Source: DYRB01 sp963845265 (GTDB lineage Bacteria > Pseudomonadota > Gammaproteobacteria > Chromatiales > Chromatiaceae). From it: a stretch of 64,000 nt of DNA. The notes beneath the pieces are model-generated. The model did not search any database and was not told the origin of the DNA. It was given only the letters and a program-made list of their open reading frames with translations. Shown here piece by piece: positions 16,437-25,125 of the stretch. The position numbers and the translations under genes were made by a program. The stretch covers positions 1 through 64,000 of the forward strand of contig CAWJRN010000009.1 in the NCBI GenBank assembly GCA_963845265.1, given 5' to 3'. Position 1 is the first letter of the stretch; the number at the start of each line of letters is the position of its first letter.

Positions 16437-16871
16437 ATGATGAAGACTTGGGTCCTTGTCGCCGACGCCTACAGGGCGCGCGTTTTTGGGGTCGAGCGCC
16501 CGGTAAGCCCCTTGAGCGAGTTGCGTGACCTCGCCTCGCCGGAGGCCCGATTACATGAAGGGGATTTGGTCAGCGATAAGGGCGGGGGCGATCGCAACCC
16601 CAGCGTCGGTGGGCACGGACTCGGGGACCAGAATACGCACAAGCAGGAGCTTGCGGACCGCTTCGCCCAAGATGTCTGCGCCGTGCTGGAGGCCGCCAGG
16701 GTCGCCAACGAACTGTCCAAGCTCTATGTGATTGCGGCCCCGGCCTTCCTCGGGCTACTGCGTAAGCACCAGTCCGCGATGCTAAAGCAATTGGTGGTCC
16801 AGGAGATCGATAAATCTGTGGCCGCCCAGGACCCGGCGGATATTCGCAAACACCTGCCGGAATACCTCTAA
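16437..16871 (+). CDS. Host attachment protein family (baeRF-like)
   Basis: A 144-residue protein with the family pattern MKTWVLVADAYRARVF near the start, a middle GGxxxPSVGGHGLGDQ-type loop, and the C-terminal KLYVIAAPAFLGLLRKH. Members are named from Agrobacterium plant attachment, but most are probably RNA-related archaeal-eRF1-like folds of unknown role. ATG 16437 is chosen because a GGAGGAAAG ribosome site lies just upstream; the longer frame extends over unrelated spacer. Confidence 0.85.
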   Translation: MMKTWVLVADAYRARVFGVERPVSPLSELRDLASPEARLHEGDLVSDKGGGDRNPSVGGHGLGDQNTHKQELADRFAQDVCAVLEAARVANELSKLYVIAAPAFLGLLRKHQSAMLKQLVVQEIDKSVAAQDPADIRKHLPEYL

Positions 16872-16927
16872 CCGGACGCCGCTCGGATCTAATCCGAGGA
16901 GCCATCGACTGCCCAGTCGCTGGCTCT

Positions 16928-17092
16928 AGCAGCCTGTCGGGCTTAGGTGGGTCGACGCGAGGGAGTGGGAGGGCGAGGCGATTTTGTTCCGCTTTTGAGG
17001 CGCATAGTGGGCTCTATGTACCGAAAAAGCGGGGCGAAATGGACCGTTCTCCCGCTTCCGCAGCCGATTCATCCTACGTCCGACAGGCTGCT
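16928..17092. repeat. MITE-like element with 20-base terminal inverted repeats
   Basis: A left end AGCAGCCTGTCGGGCTTAGG (16928-16947) faces a right end CCTACGTCCGACAGGCTGCT (17073-17092), near-perfect inverses 165 bases apart. A second nested inverted pair (ATTTTGTTCCGCTTTT and AAAAAGCGGGGCGAAAT, about 16980-17040) lets the whole element fold into a long hairpin. No coding sequence. Typical of non-autonomous mobile elements. Confidence 0.8.
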
Positions 17093-17109
17093 GGGCGCCT
17101 TGGTCGCCG

Positions 17110-17721
17110 TCAGCCCTCCCCAGCGGAGGGCCTATAGACGCTCAGGGGAAAGGTCTCGGTGATCAAGATCACTGGTGCCCCGGCGATGATGATGCGGTAG
17201 GTGCGAAAGACACGCTCCCCGGCGCTTGGTCGGGGGCCCAGCGCCTCCGTGCCGACCTCCATGACCTCCCTGTAACTCTCCAGACCGCTGTCACGGATCA
17301 ATACCCCGATGCCGATCTCGCGATCAATGAGTCGTTGTCGAAAGGCAGGCGGGATCCGCTCCGTGCGGATCACCGAAAAGGCGTCGGCATAGACACGGCC
17401 GCTGTCGGTGCCCCTGAGTTGGGCCTGGCGGACCAAAACCTGAGCCCCGCCTGCGACGTCCAGCCAGGGGACGTCGCGTTCCGCGATGGCGAGGTCCTGG
17501 GTCAGGGTGTGCACGGCGACGGGTTCCCAAAAATAGGCCTCGAGGATCTTGGTGACAGTCCCATCGGTGACCAGCAGCGCGCGCAGGAAGGGGGGGAGGC
17601 CCGCCAGATCTAGCCCTTCACCCCCGGGGCTGGGGGGCGCGCCATCGCGCTGGAAGCCGTCACAGCGGAACGGGCTGGAGGCATCCAATGGGGAGGTCCT
17701 GCCGTAATATCGATCAACCAT
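17110..17721 (-). CDS. Chorismate pyruvate-lyase (UbiC-like) family protein
   Basis: A 203-residue protein with UbiC/UTRA-type fold signatures: LPPFLRALLVTDGTVTKILE near residue 50, an Arg in VLVRQAQLRGTDSGRVYADA, RIPPAFRQRLID, IGIGVLIRDSGLESYRE, and a C-terminal FRTYRIIIAGAPVILITE containing the conserved Glu. UbiC converts chorismate to 4-hydroxybenzoate for ubiquinone; this member is divergent, so the substrate is uncertain. Start 17721 excludes a 68-residue Arg/Pro-rich upstream extension. The gene end is 17 bases from the MITE. Confidence 0.7.
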   Translation of the reverse strand: MVDRYYGRTSPLDASSPFRCDGFQRDGAPPSPGGEGLDLAGLPPFLRALLVTDGTVTKILEAYFWEPVAVHTLTQDLAIAERDVPWLDVAGGAQVLVRQAQLRGTDSGRVYADAFSVIRTERIPPAFRQRLIDREIGIGVLIRDSGLESYREVMEVGTEALGPRPSAGERVFRTYRIIIAGAPVILITETFPLSVYRPSAGEG

Positions 17722-18076
17722 GTGGCCTCGGAGCTCTTTGGGTGGTGCCTGTCCCGGCGGGTCTTGGTGTCGGACGCCTTTGATTTTTGCGACTGACGGG
17801 GCTGGCGGTGGCGACCGTTTTGGCTGCCGCGCCCGCCGGGGTTGCCTGGTGCCCCTGCGTGCGTGCTCTAAGGTGCGGATATGCCGACATCGGAACATTG
17901 CATTTTGGCTTGGACTAGCAAACAATTCACTTACCCTTTGGCGGCGTTAGCCGCCGACGCACCGGGTGCCTCCGTCGGTTTCCGCGGGGTCGTACTCTGT
18001 TGGGGGTTAGGAATAACCCTGACGTTGTGTTATACAAAGGGGGCCGTTTGGCAAAACATCTACGGAGAAATTTCCA
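17722..18076. other. Divergent spacer with a possible signal-peptide-only fragment
   Basis: This 355-base region separates the UbiC-like gene from the lipoprotein gene. A plus-strand frame near 17789-17920 would encode a signal-peptide-like stretch (TGLAVATVLAAAPAGVAW) but stops after about 40 codons, so at most it is a gene remnant. Promoters for both flanking genes must lie here. A -10-like TTATAC is at 18030. Confidence 0.35.
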
Positions 18077-18283
18077 ATGCAGAAGACCTTCAAGCTCGCT
18101 TCCCTGACCGCCGTCGCCGTCCTGACCGCCGGCATCCTCGGTGGTTGTGCCACCACCGCCCAGGTCGAAGAGGCTAGGGCCCTGGCCCAGCAGGCGCTGG
18201 ACAAGGCCAACGCCGCCCAGGCCTGCTGCGACGCGAACACCGATCGCGTCAACCGCATGTATCAGAAGATCATGTCCAAGTGA
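18077..18283 (+). CDS. Lpp/OprI-family outer-membrane alanine-zipper lipoprotein
   Basis: A 68-residue lipoprotein with the lipobox GILGGC (Cys at about 24) and a short heptad helix (VEEARALAQQALDKANAAQ) ending in MYQKIMSK, resembling Pseudomonas OprI and E. coli Lpp. It would be an abundant trimeric structural lipoprotein. The C-terminal Lys could be the peptidoglycan attachment point. The Cys-Cys pair near residue 50 is unusual for this family. It is followed by a strong terminator, and a convergent L,D-transpeptidase, the enzyme class that links such lipoproteins to peptidoglycan, is directly adjacent. Confidence 0.88.
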   Translation: MQKTFKLASLTAVAVLTAGILGGCATTAQVEEARALAQQALDKANAAQACCDANTDRVNRMYQKIMSK

Positions 18284-19256
18284 AGCCAGTCGGCTGAACT
18301 GCGCCGGCCTCCCACTAACACCGGGAGGCCGGTGTTTTCGTCCCGCGCCCTGCGCACCGTCTCCCAGTCCACGTAGACCCCCGCCACATTCGCTATCGAC
18401 CCAGGCACGATTGCCGTGGGATCGCGCTCCTTCGCCTTGTCGTCGTCCTCCGAGACATGCACCTCCAGATAGAGGTCGTCGCCTAGCCAGCCGACTTTGA
18501 AGGGTTGGCTGACGATGGTCACCGGGGTTTTCACCGACACGTTGCCAAACAATTGCTCGATATCCTCCGGGTACATGCGTATGCACCCATGGGTGACCTG
18601 CATGCCTAGCCCCCAGGGCTTGCTGGTGCCGTGGATCAGGATGCTGGGCGCGCTCAATGCGCATGGCGTACTGCCCCAGGGGGTTGTCCGGCCCGGCTGG
18701 AACGACCGCGGGTAGTGGCGCACGGCCCTCGGCCTTGCGTTCGGCATGGATGGACGCAGGAGGGGTCCAGGTGGGATCTTTGATCTTGCCGGTGATCTGG
18801 AAGGTCCCCATGGGGGTATTCCAGCCCTCGCGTCCGATACTGATCGCGTAGGTCACTACGGTGGAACCGTCTCCCCCCTCGGGGTAGTAGTACATGCGCT
18901 TCTCGGGTACGTTGAGCACAATCCCATTGTGTGCCGCCTGAGGCAGCACGTAGAGGGTGGGGACCAAGCACATCGGCGCCTGCCCCTGGGACCCACATGT
19001 CCACTTTGGGTTGGCTGACATGCATGTCGTCGTAGCCCAGGTCATTGTGGCGGGCAATGTCCAGTAATGTGTCTTCGTGCCTCGTCTTTACATAGAATGG
19101 CGCGCCGATGACCCCATCCCCTGGATTGGCTAGGCGGAAGGTCTCGGCCTGCGCCTGGGGCGTGTTGCCCAGAGTTACACCGAGCGCGCACAGGGCCAAC
19201 CCTGCCGCGAGTGTCTTGCGGGACCCGGTGGTCGCCGTCTTTAACCCATAATTCAT
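18262..19256 (-). pseudogene. L,D-transpeptidase (ErfK/YbiS type) with two apparent frameshifts
   Basis: The start at 19256 gives a signal peptide (MNYGLKTATTGSRKTLAAGL, cleavage near AQAE) and a LysM-like segment (EDTLLDIARHNDLGYDDM). The frame is lost near 18970 and continues as LVPTLYVLPQAAHNGIVLN and a YkuD domain start, then is lost again near 18654 and continues SILIHGTSKPWGLGMQVTHGCIRMYPED. HGT and THGCIRM are the catalytic motif with nucleophile Cys. Each break is explained by one extra base (a T near 18970, an A near 18655). If intact, the enzyme cross-links peptidoglycan or anchors Lpp-type lipoproteins, which fits the adjacent lpp-like gene. Confidence 0.85.
18304..18338 (+). terminator. 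Rho-independent terminator of the Lpp-like gene
   Basis: A 10-base-pair stem CCGGCCTCCC/GGGAGGCCGG with a 9-base loop is followed by TGTTTT. It lies inside the 3' end of the convergent transpeptidase gene. Confidence 0.85.
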
Positions 19257-19277
19257 GATCTTGCCTAACCTCGTCGA

Positions 19278-21347
19278 ATGATCAAATCTGCTCAACTCGC
19301 CCGCGTCCGCAACATCGGCGTGGCTGCACATGTGGACGCCGGAAAGACTACCTTGACGGAGCGCATCCTCTACTACACGGGGGCGTCTTACAAGATCGGC
19401 GAGGTCCACGAGGGCGCGGCCCACATGGATTACCTGGCCGAGGAGCAGAGTCACGGTATCACCATCACCTCTGCGGTGACCAAGGCCCCTTGGCGCGACC
19501 ATGTCCTGCAGATCGTGGATACCCCCGGACATGTGGACTTCACCATCGAGGTTGAGCGCGCCATGCGCGTCCTCGACGGCTGTATCGTGGTCCTGGATGG
19601 GGTTCGAGGGGTCGAGCCCCAGACCGAGACCGTATGGCGCCAGCGCTCCCGTTTCAATCTGCCGGTCCTGTTTTTCATCAATAAGATGGATAGGCCGGGG
19701 GCGGACTTTGACCACGCCCTTGAGCAGATTCGTGTTCGGCTCAAGGCCGAGCCGGTCCCGATCACGGTGCCCGTGCTGGGGGAGTCCGCGCCGGGTGGCG
19801 ACCCGGCGGTTATCCACCTGATCGACCGGACCCTGGTGCGCTTTACCGGCGACCAGGGACGCGACCTCCAGGTCAGTCCCTGTCCCGAAAATCTGTGGGA
19901 TCGAGTCCAGGGGCATCGTGAGGCCCTGCTGCTGGCGGCGGCGGAGTACGACGATACCCTGGCCGACCTGGTCCTTGCGGGGGAAGACCCAGAGCCGGAT
20001 GCGCTGCGGGCGGCCCTGCGCCTGGGCACCCTGGCGGGGCGGCTCTGCCCCTGCTACGGCGGATCGGCCCTGCGTAATCTGGGGGTTCAGCCCCTGCTCG
20101 ATGGGGCCATCGACTATCTGCCTGCACCCCTGGACCGCCCACCCGCCGAGGCGCTGCGCCCGGATGGTGGCACCGAGACGGTGGTGCTTGGCGACGCGGG
20201 GTCGCTGGTCGCCCTCGTCTTCAAGGTGCAGATGTGGGAGGGGCGTCGCCACGTCTTTACCCGAATCTACCGTAATCGGCTCAAACCCGGCGACCAGGTC
20301 GAGTTCGTCACCGCGGACGGACGCACGGTCAAAGAGCACGTGGCGCGCATCTTCGACGTCGACGCCGGCAAGAAGACTAAGCTCGAGGTGGCCGATCCCG
20401 GACAGATCGTCCTGCTCGCCGGGCTGCGCTTCGCCACCACCGGCGACACCCTGTGCCGCCCCGGGCACCTGGTTCGCCTGGAGCGCATCGAGTTGCGCGC
20501 CCCGGTTCTGAGCCTGGCCATCGAGGCGGCCCAGGGGACCGACGGGGACAAACTGCTGGAGGCCTTGGATAAGGTTGAGCAGGAAGACCCGACCCTCAAG
20601 GTCGAGGAGGACCCGGAGACCGGCCAGCGCCTGCTGCGCGGCATGGGCGAACTGCACCTGCAGATCGTCCTGGAGCGCCTGGAGCGAGAATTCGGCGTCA
20701 GCGTACGCAGCGGCCGGCCGGCGGTGGCCGTGCGAGAGACCGTCCAGGCCTCCGCCGAGGCGGACCTGTTGTTCGCCCCGCCGGTCATGTCGGATCAGCG
20801 TGCCCTGGAACTGCGCGCCCGGGTCTCCGTCGCCGTGGCCCCTCGTGCGCGTGCCGACGGCAACCGTGTGACCCTGGAGCCTCGCATCCTGCCCGAGGGG
20901 ACCCTGCTCACCCCGGTCCAGCAACAAGCCCTGGCTCAAGGGGTGCGGCGTGGCTTGGCGGCTGGTCCCCTGCAGGGGACCCCCCTGGAGGATGTCGACG
21001 TCCGCGTCCTCGAAGTCGAGTTGTTCGGGCCGGGCTCTACCCCGGACGCCCTCGCAGCGGCTGCCGGTCGGGCCCTGGACAAGGCCCTGCGCTCGGCGAG
21101 CCCTGCCTTGTTGCGCCCGGTGATGGCCTGTGAGGTGGTGGTGCCCCAGGACAACCAGGGCGTCGTGCTCGGCGACTTGCAGGCCCGCCACGCCGTCATC
21201 CACGCCAGCGAGGCACGAGGGGACAACGTCACCATCGACTGCGAGGTGCCCCTGGATCGGTTGCTCGGCTATGCCACGGACTTGCGCAGCCAGACCCAGG
21301 GCCGCGGGCAATTCAGCATGCAGTTTGTCCGGTTCGACCTCGGATGA
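19278..21347 (+). CDS. Elongation factor G paralogue (translational GTPase)
   Basis: A 689-residue EF-G family GTPase. G1 is AHVDAGKTT (17-25), G3 DTPGHVDF and G4 NKMD, followed by EF-G domains II-V (C-terminal PVMACEVVVPQDNQGVVLGDL). The switch I segment reads EEQSHGITITS, where standard EF-G has EQERGITI, so a conserved Arg is replaced by His. This and the scattered location, away from the str operon, suggest a specialised paralogue (EF-G2-like) for translocation, recycling or stress rather than the housekeeping copy. Confidence 0.88.
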   Translation: MIKSAQLARVRNIGVAAHVDAGKTTLTERILYYTGASYKIGEVHEGAAHMDYLAEEQSHGITITSAVTKAPWRDHVLQIVDTPGHVDFTIEVERAMRVLDGCIVVLDGVRGVEPQTETVWRQRSRFNLPVLFFINKMDRPGADFDHALEQIRVRLKAEPVPITVPVLGESAPGGDPAVIHLIDRTLVRFTGDQGRDLQVSPCPENLWDRVQGHREALLLAAAEYDDTLADLVLAGEDPEPDALRAALRLGTLAGRLCPCYGGSALRNLGVQPLLDGAIDYLPAPLDRPPAEALRPDGGTETVVLGDAGSLVALVFKVQMWEGRRHVFTRIYRNRLKPGDQVEFVTADGRTVKEHVARIFDVDAGKKTKLEVADPGQIVLLAGLRFATTGDTLCRPGHLVRLERIELRAPVLSLAIEAAQGTDGDKLLEALDKVEQEDPTLKVEEDPETGQRLLRGMGELHLQIVLERLEREFGVSVRSGRPAVAVRETVQASAEADLLFAPPVMSDQRALELRARVSVAVAPRARADGNRVTLEPRILPEGTLLTPVQQQALAQGVRRGLAAGPLQGTPLEDVDVRVLEVELFGPGSTPDALAAAAGRALDKALRSASPALLRPVMACEVVVPQDNQGVVLGDLQARHAVIHASEARGDNVTIDCEVPLDRLLGYATDLRSQTQGRGQFSMQFVRFDLG

Positions 21348-21441
21348 TCGCCTTGCTACCACGCCTGCCAATGCAATCCCTGTAGGGAAACTCGGGCTAG
21401 ACATCCGCCATCCAGTGCCATTCAGCGTCCCGCGAGCCCCA

Positions 21442-21705
21442 TTGAACGACTTTGATCCAGCCCTCTTGCGCCTTGCCGACCTTCCCATCGGCGAGGCTGC
21501 CCACATCGCCAAGATACAGGGGGGGCGCGCCTTGATGCGGCGTCTCCTCGGGCTGGGTTTGCGCGTTGGTAGTTCGGTCACGGTGCTGCACCACCGCGGG
21601 CAAGGCCTGGTGCTCTCCAATGGGGAGACGCGGGTGGCACTCGGCGGCGGGGTGGCCGAGAAGCTGTGGGTGCGACGATCAGGCGCTGAGGGGAAGGCTC
21701 GGTAA
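21442..21705 (+). CDS. feoA: Ferrous iron transport protein FeoA (first copy)
   Basis: An SH3-like FeoA of about 87 residues: LADLPIGEAAHIAKIQGG, RRLLGLGLRVGSSVTVLHHRG, LSNGETRVALGGGVAEKLWV. FeoA is a small cytoplasmic partner of the FeoB iron channel. There is no ATG at the expected place: TTG 21442 is preferred by length, while GTG 21415 is the alternative. It starts about 95 bases after the EF-G paralogue. A second feoA follows. Confidence 0.82.
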   Translation: MNDFDPALLRLADLPIGEAAHIAKIQGGRALMRRLLGLGLRVGSSVTVLHHRGQGLVLSNGETRVALGGGVAEKLWVRRSGAEGKAR

Positions 21706-21860
21706 GGCGTTTCCCGTGGGTAGCCTGATAAGGCACGCTATCCTGAGCGGCCCTAACTGAGGTCGGGCAGGGGCGTATCCGAGCGGTAGTGTGCTCAGTC
21801 CCTGCTGCTACGCCTGGGCGCCGACCAATCCACCGATTGACAAGGCCTCGTCCCTGGGTA

Positions 21861-21881
21861 AAATGGGAACCGTTCTCATTT
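21861..21881 (+). promoter_or_regulatory. Fur-box-like palindrome upstream of the second feoA
   Basis: AAATGGGAACCGTTCTCATTT is a 21-base palindrome with one mismatch between arms (AAATGGGAAC versus AAATGAGAAC in reverse). It resembles the Fur operator pattern and ends 17 bases before the feoA start. Iron-replete Fur would repress feoA-feoB-feoC. The site is inferred by pattern only. Confidence 0.65.
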
Positions 21882-21898
21882 ATGAGCCGGCGGTATCC

Positions 21899-22162
21899 AT
21901 GGCTGTTGTATCTCTCTTCCTCAAGCCCCTCGGCGCAATCCCTGCGGGAGACTGTGCCCGGATCGCGGAGATCCGCGGCGGACGGGGCTTGACCCATAAG
22001 CTCTTCGGCCTCGGGCTGCGGGTCGGCAGCGAGGTTCAGGTTCTGCAAAGGCGCGGGCCGGGCTTGGTGCTGTCGAGCGCCGAGACACGGGTGGCCATCG
22101 GCGGCGGCATTGCCGAACAGCTCTGGGTTGAGCCTTTGGGGGCGCCCCCCCCGGGGCGTTGA
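21899..22162 (+). CDS. feoA: Ferrous iron transport protein FeoA (second copy)
   Basis: An 87-residue FeoA (FLKPLGAIPAGDCARIAEIRGG; HKLFGLGLRVGSEVQVLQRR; AETRVAIGGGIAEQLWVE), about half identical to the first copy by eye. ATG 21899 is chosen; the longer frame from 21791 would cross the Fur-like operator. It is followed by feoB 100 bases downstream and is probably the operon's first gene under Fur control. Confidence 0.9.
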   Translation: MAVVSLFLKPLGAIPAGDCARIAEIRGGRGLTHKLFGLGLRVGSEVQVLQRRGPGLVLSSAETRVAIGGGIAEQLWVEPLGAPPPGR

Positions 22163-22261
22163 TCTGTGCTCGGGAAGGACCCTCGGGCCGGTACACACGA
22201 ATCGCCCAGGTGTCAGGCCTGGGCCTAGTCCCTCCCCGTCGCGACAAGCGGTACCTCCATC

Positions 22262-24640
22262 ATGGGCTGTTGCAAAGATGATTCCTCCGCGGTCCAGGCC
22301 GGCTTCCCCAGGTCGCTGACCATTGCCCTCGCGGGTAACCCGAACTGCGGCAAGTCGGCCCTGTTCAATGCCCTGACCGGGATCCGCCAGAAGACGGGGA
22401 ACTGGCCCGGGGTGACGGTGGAGCGGAAGGAGGGGCGCCTGGAACTGGACGGTCGCGCAGTCACCGTCATTGATCTCCCCGGTATTTACTCCCTGGATGC
22501 CGGCTCCCCGGATGAGCGCGTCACCCGAGACTACCTGCTCTCCCGGGAGGCGGACCTGATCGTCAATGTCCTGGATGCCTCCAATTTGGAGCGCAACCTC
22601 TATTTCTCGGTGCAGATCCTGGAGATGGGCGTGCCTCTGGTGATCGCCCTGAATATGATGGATGTGGCGCGCAAACGCGGTGTCCAGATTGACACCGAGC
22701 GTCTGAGTCGGGAACTGGGCTGCCCCGTGGTGCCCATCGTGGCTGTGAGTCAGGAGGGCATTACGGAACTCAAGGCGCGTGCCCTCGCCGTAGCTGGCGG
22801 GAGTCAGGTCGGCGGCTTCACCCTGGCCCATGGGGAGTGCGTCGAGGAGGCCGTGACAGATCTCTCCCCGTTGCTCGCCGCCGGTACAGAGGATGGTGCC
22901 CCCCGGGGTAATGCCCGCTGGTTGGCCCTCAAGCTCCTGGAGGGTGACCCGGCGGCTGTGCGTCTTGCCGATCCCCCGGCCTTGGCCAGCGCCGAGCATT
23001 GGCGCGGGCTGATCCAGGCCCGCTCTGGAGAGGACGCGGATATCCATATCGCGGACACCCGCTTCGGACATGCCCATACCCTGGCCCAACGGGTCATCCG
23101 CCAGCGTGGCCACCTGGGCTGGACCCTATCCGACGGCATCGACCAGGTGGTGCTCAGCCGGATCTGGGGTATCCCACTGTTCTTGCTGGTGATGTACCTG
23201 ATGTTCGTGTTCACGGTGAGCCTCGGCGGGGCCTTCGTGGACTTTTTCGATGGGGTCGCCGGGGCGTTGTTCGTCGACGGGCTGGCGGCCTTGCTCGGCT
23301 CGTTTGGTGCCCCCGACTGGCTGGTGTTGATCATGGCGCAGGGCATCGGCGGTGGGCTGAAGGTCGTGGCCACCTTCATCCCCATCATTGCCAGCCTCTA
23401 CCTGTTCCTGTCCGCCATCGAGGACTCGGGCTACATGGCCCGGGCCGCCTTCGTCATGGATCGCTTCATGCGCTCCATCGGGCTGCCGGGCAAGGCATTC
23501 GTCCCGTTGATCGTCGGCTTCGGCTGCAATGTGCCGGCGGTCATGGCCACCCGCACCCTTGAGAACGAGCGCGAGCGCAAGCTCACCATCCTGATGAATC
23601 CGTTCATGTCCTGTGGGGCCCGACTGCCGGTCTATGTATTGTTTGCCGCAGCCTTCTTCCCCCAGTCAGGGCAGAACGTCGTTTTCGCCCTCTATCTGAT
23701 CGGCATCGTCGTGGCGGTGCTCACCGGGTTGGTCATGAAGCGCACCCTGCTCAAGGGGGAGAGCGCAGGTTTCATGATGGAACTTCCGCCTTACCACCTG
23801 CCGACCCTCAAGGGCGTGCTGCTGCGCACCTGGGACAGGGTCAAGATCTTCCTGCGCGAGGCAGGCCAGGTGATCGTGGTCATGGTGCTGATCCTGAATG
23901 TGCTGGGCTCCGTCGGCACGGACGGCAGCCTGGGCAATCAGGATAGCGACAGGTCCATGCTCAGCGCCGTGAGCCGCACCGCCGCCCCGTTGTTCGCCCC
24001 ATTGGGGGTGCGCGAGGACAACTGGCCGGCGGTGCTGGGCATCGTCTCCGGGGTGCTGGCCAAGGAGGTCATCGTCGGCACCCTGGACTCCCTCTACACC
24101 CGCCTCGCCGCAGAGGCCGCACCTGACGCCGAGCCTGTGCCCTTCTCTCTGCCCGGCGCCTTGCTCGCGGCCGCGGCCACGGTACCGGCGAATCTGGGGG
24201 AGGCGCTCGGCGGGCTGGCAGATCCGCTTGGCCTGGAGGTGGGCGACCTGGGCGACCGGGAGGCCTCGGCAGCGGCGCAGGATGTCCACGCCGGCACCTT
24301 CGGGGCCATGGAGGCGCGCTTCGATGGACGGGCCGGGGCCTTTGCCTACCTGTTGTTCGTACTTCTGTATTTCCCTTGCGTGGCGACCATCGGGGCCATC
24401 GTGCGCGAGGCGGGGGCTCCCTGGGCCGGCTTCGTTGCCGCCTGGACAACGGGCATCGCCTTTGCGACCGCGACGGTCTTCTATCAGGCCGCCACCTTCG
24501 ACGTGCACCCCGTCTCCTCCGGGGCTTGGATCGTCGGCATGGCGCTCGCCCTAGGGGCTGTGGTGCTGAGCCTGCGTGTCTGGGCCCGGAGCGGATCGGG
24601 TGAGGTGTCCGGGACCGGCGCTGCGGAGATGCGACTGTGA
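22262..24640 (+). CDS. feoB: Ferrous iron transporter FeoB
   Basis: A 792-residue inner-membrane Fe(II) transporter. The N-terminal G-protein domain has G1 GNPNCGKS (25-32), G3 DLPGIYSL and G4 NMMD (variant of NKxD). The membrane part contains the Gate repeats, including the conserved PLIVGFGCNVPAVMATRT and MSCGARLPVYVLFAAAFF segments with their Cys residues. It works with FeoA and FeoC for ferrous iron uptake under anoxic conditions. The end overlaps feoC by 4 bases. Confidence 0.97.
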   Translation: MGCCKDDSSAVQAGFPRSLTIALAGNPNCGKSALFNALTGIRQKTGNWPGVTVERKEGRLELDGRAVTVIDLPGIYSLDAGSPDERVTRDYLLSREADLIVNVLDASNLERNLYFSVQILEMGVPLVIALNMMDVARKRGVQIDTERLSRELGCPVVPIVAVSQEGITELKARALAVAGGSQVGGFTLAHGECVEEAVTDLSPLLAAGTEDGAPRGNARWLALKLLEGDPAAVRLADPPALASAEHWRGLIQARSGEDADIHIADTRFGHAHTLAQRVIRQRGHLGWTLSDGIDQVVLSRIWGIPLFLLVMYLMFVFTVSLGGAFVDFFDGVAGALFVDGLAALLGSFGAPDWLVLIMAQGIGGGLKVVATFIPIIASLYLFLSAIEDSGYMARAAFVMDRFMRSIGLPGKAFVPLIVGFGCNVPAVMATRTLENERERKLTILMNPFMSCGARLPVYVLFAAAFFPQSGQNVVFALYLIGIVVAVLTGLVMKRTLLKGESAGFMMELPPYHLPTLKGVLLRTWDRVKIFLREAGQVIVVMVLILNVLGSVGTDGSLGNQDSDRSMLSAVSRTAAPLFAPLGVREDNWPAVLGIVSGVLAKEVIVGTLDSLYTRLAAEAAPDAEPVPFSLPGALLAAAATVPANLGEALGGLADPLGLEVGDLGDREASAAAQDVHAGTFGAMEARFDGRAGAFAYLLFVLLYFPCVATIGAIVREAGAPWAGFVAAWTTGIAFATATVFYQAATFDVHPVSSGAWIVGMALALGAVVLSLRVWARSGSGEVSGTGAAEMRL

Positions 24641-24906
24641 TCCTGTCGGAGCTCAAGGGTTATCTGCAGGAGCGGCGGCAGGCGACCCTATCGGACATGG
24701 CCCTGCACTTCCGTGCCCAGCCGGACGCGATCCGCGAGATGCTCGCGGTTTGGGAGCGTAAGGGCCGGGTGCGGCGCCTGCCGGCCCCGGTCGGCTGTGG
24801 TGGGTCTTGCACCCAATGCGCCCCTGGGGCGGCGGAAGTCTATGTCTGGGTGGAAACTGGGGAGCGGGACGCAGGCCTTGCGGTCGTTGCAGGTTGCGGG
24901 CATTAG
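24637..24906 (+). CDS. feoC: FeoC-like [Fe-S] transcriptional regulator/partner
   Basis: An 89-residue protein beginning with GTG overlapping the feoB stop. The N-terminal winged helix (ILSELKGYLQERRQATLSDM; HFRAQPDAIREMLAVWERKG) and a cysteine cluster (CGGSC and a following CxxC-like CTQC) match FeoC. FeoC proteins bind an oxygen-sensitive iron-sulfur cluster and regulate FeoB stability. Confidence 0.88.
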   Translation: MILSELKGYLQERRQATLSDMALHFRAQPDAIREMLAVWERKGRVRRLPAPVGCGGSCTQCAPGAAEVYVWVETGERDAGLAVVAGCGH

Positions 24907-25125
24907 TCCGCAAGGTGTTTCGCAGCCTTCGTCACCAGGCTTCGGATGCCGTACCTACATGGCGCGACACGGCTTCCGGAGGGGGTCTTAGCGCCTGAGG
25001 GTCGATAATGGACAGGATTGACAGGATTTTGAGATCTCTACACCCATTGCCCGTAGGTTTTCAGCTTTCAAAAGGATGAAGGTCATTGTTTCAAAGGTCT
25101 TTTCTTAACACTTAAAACCTAAAAC
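24907..25125. other. AT-richer spacer after feoC
   Basis: No gene. It contains a tandem 9-base direct repeat GACAGGATT at 25011-25028 and a run of AAAACTTAAAAC-type repeats at 25108-25133, unlike the GC-rich surroundings. Confidence 0.5.

Noticed and set aside
18654..21620. A 988-residue open frame on the minus strand
   Set aside because: It is antisense to the EF-G paralogue over most of its length and has no protein-family features there. Only its last part, from 19256, is the start of the L,D-transpeptidase.
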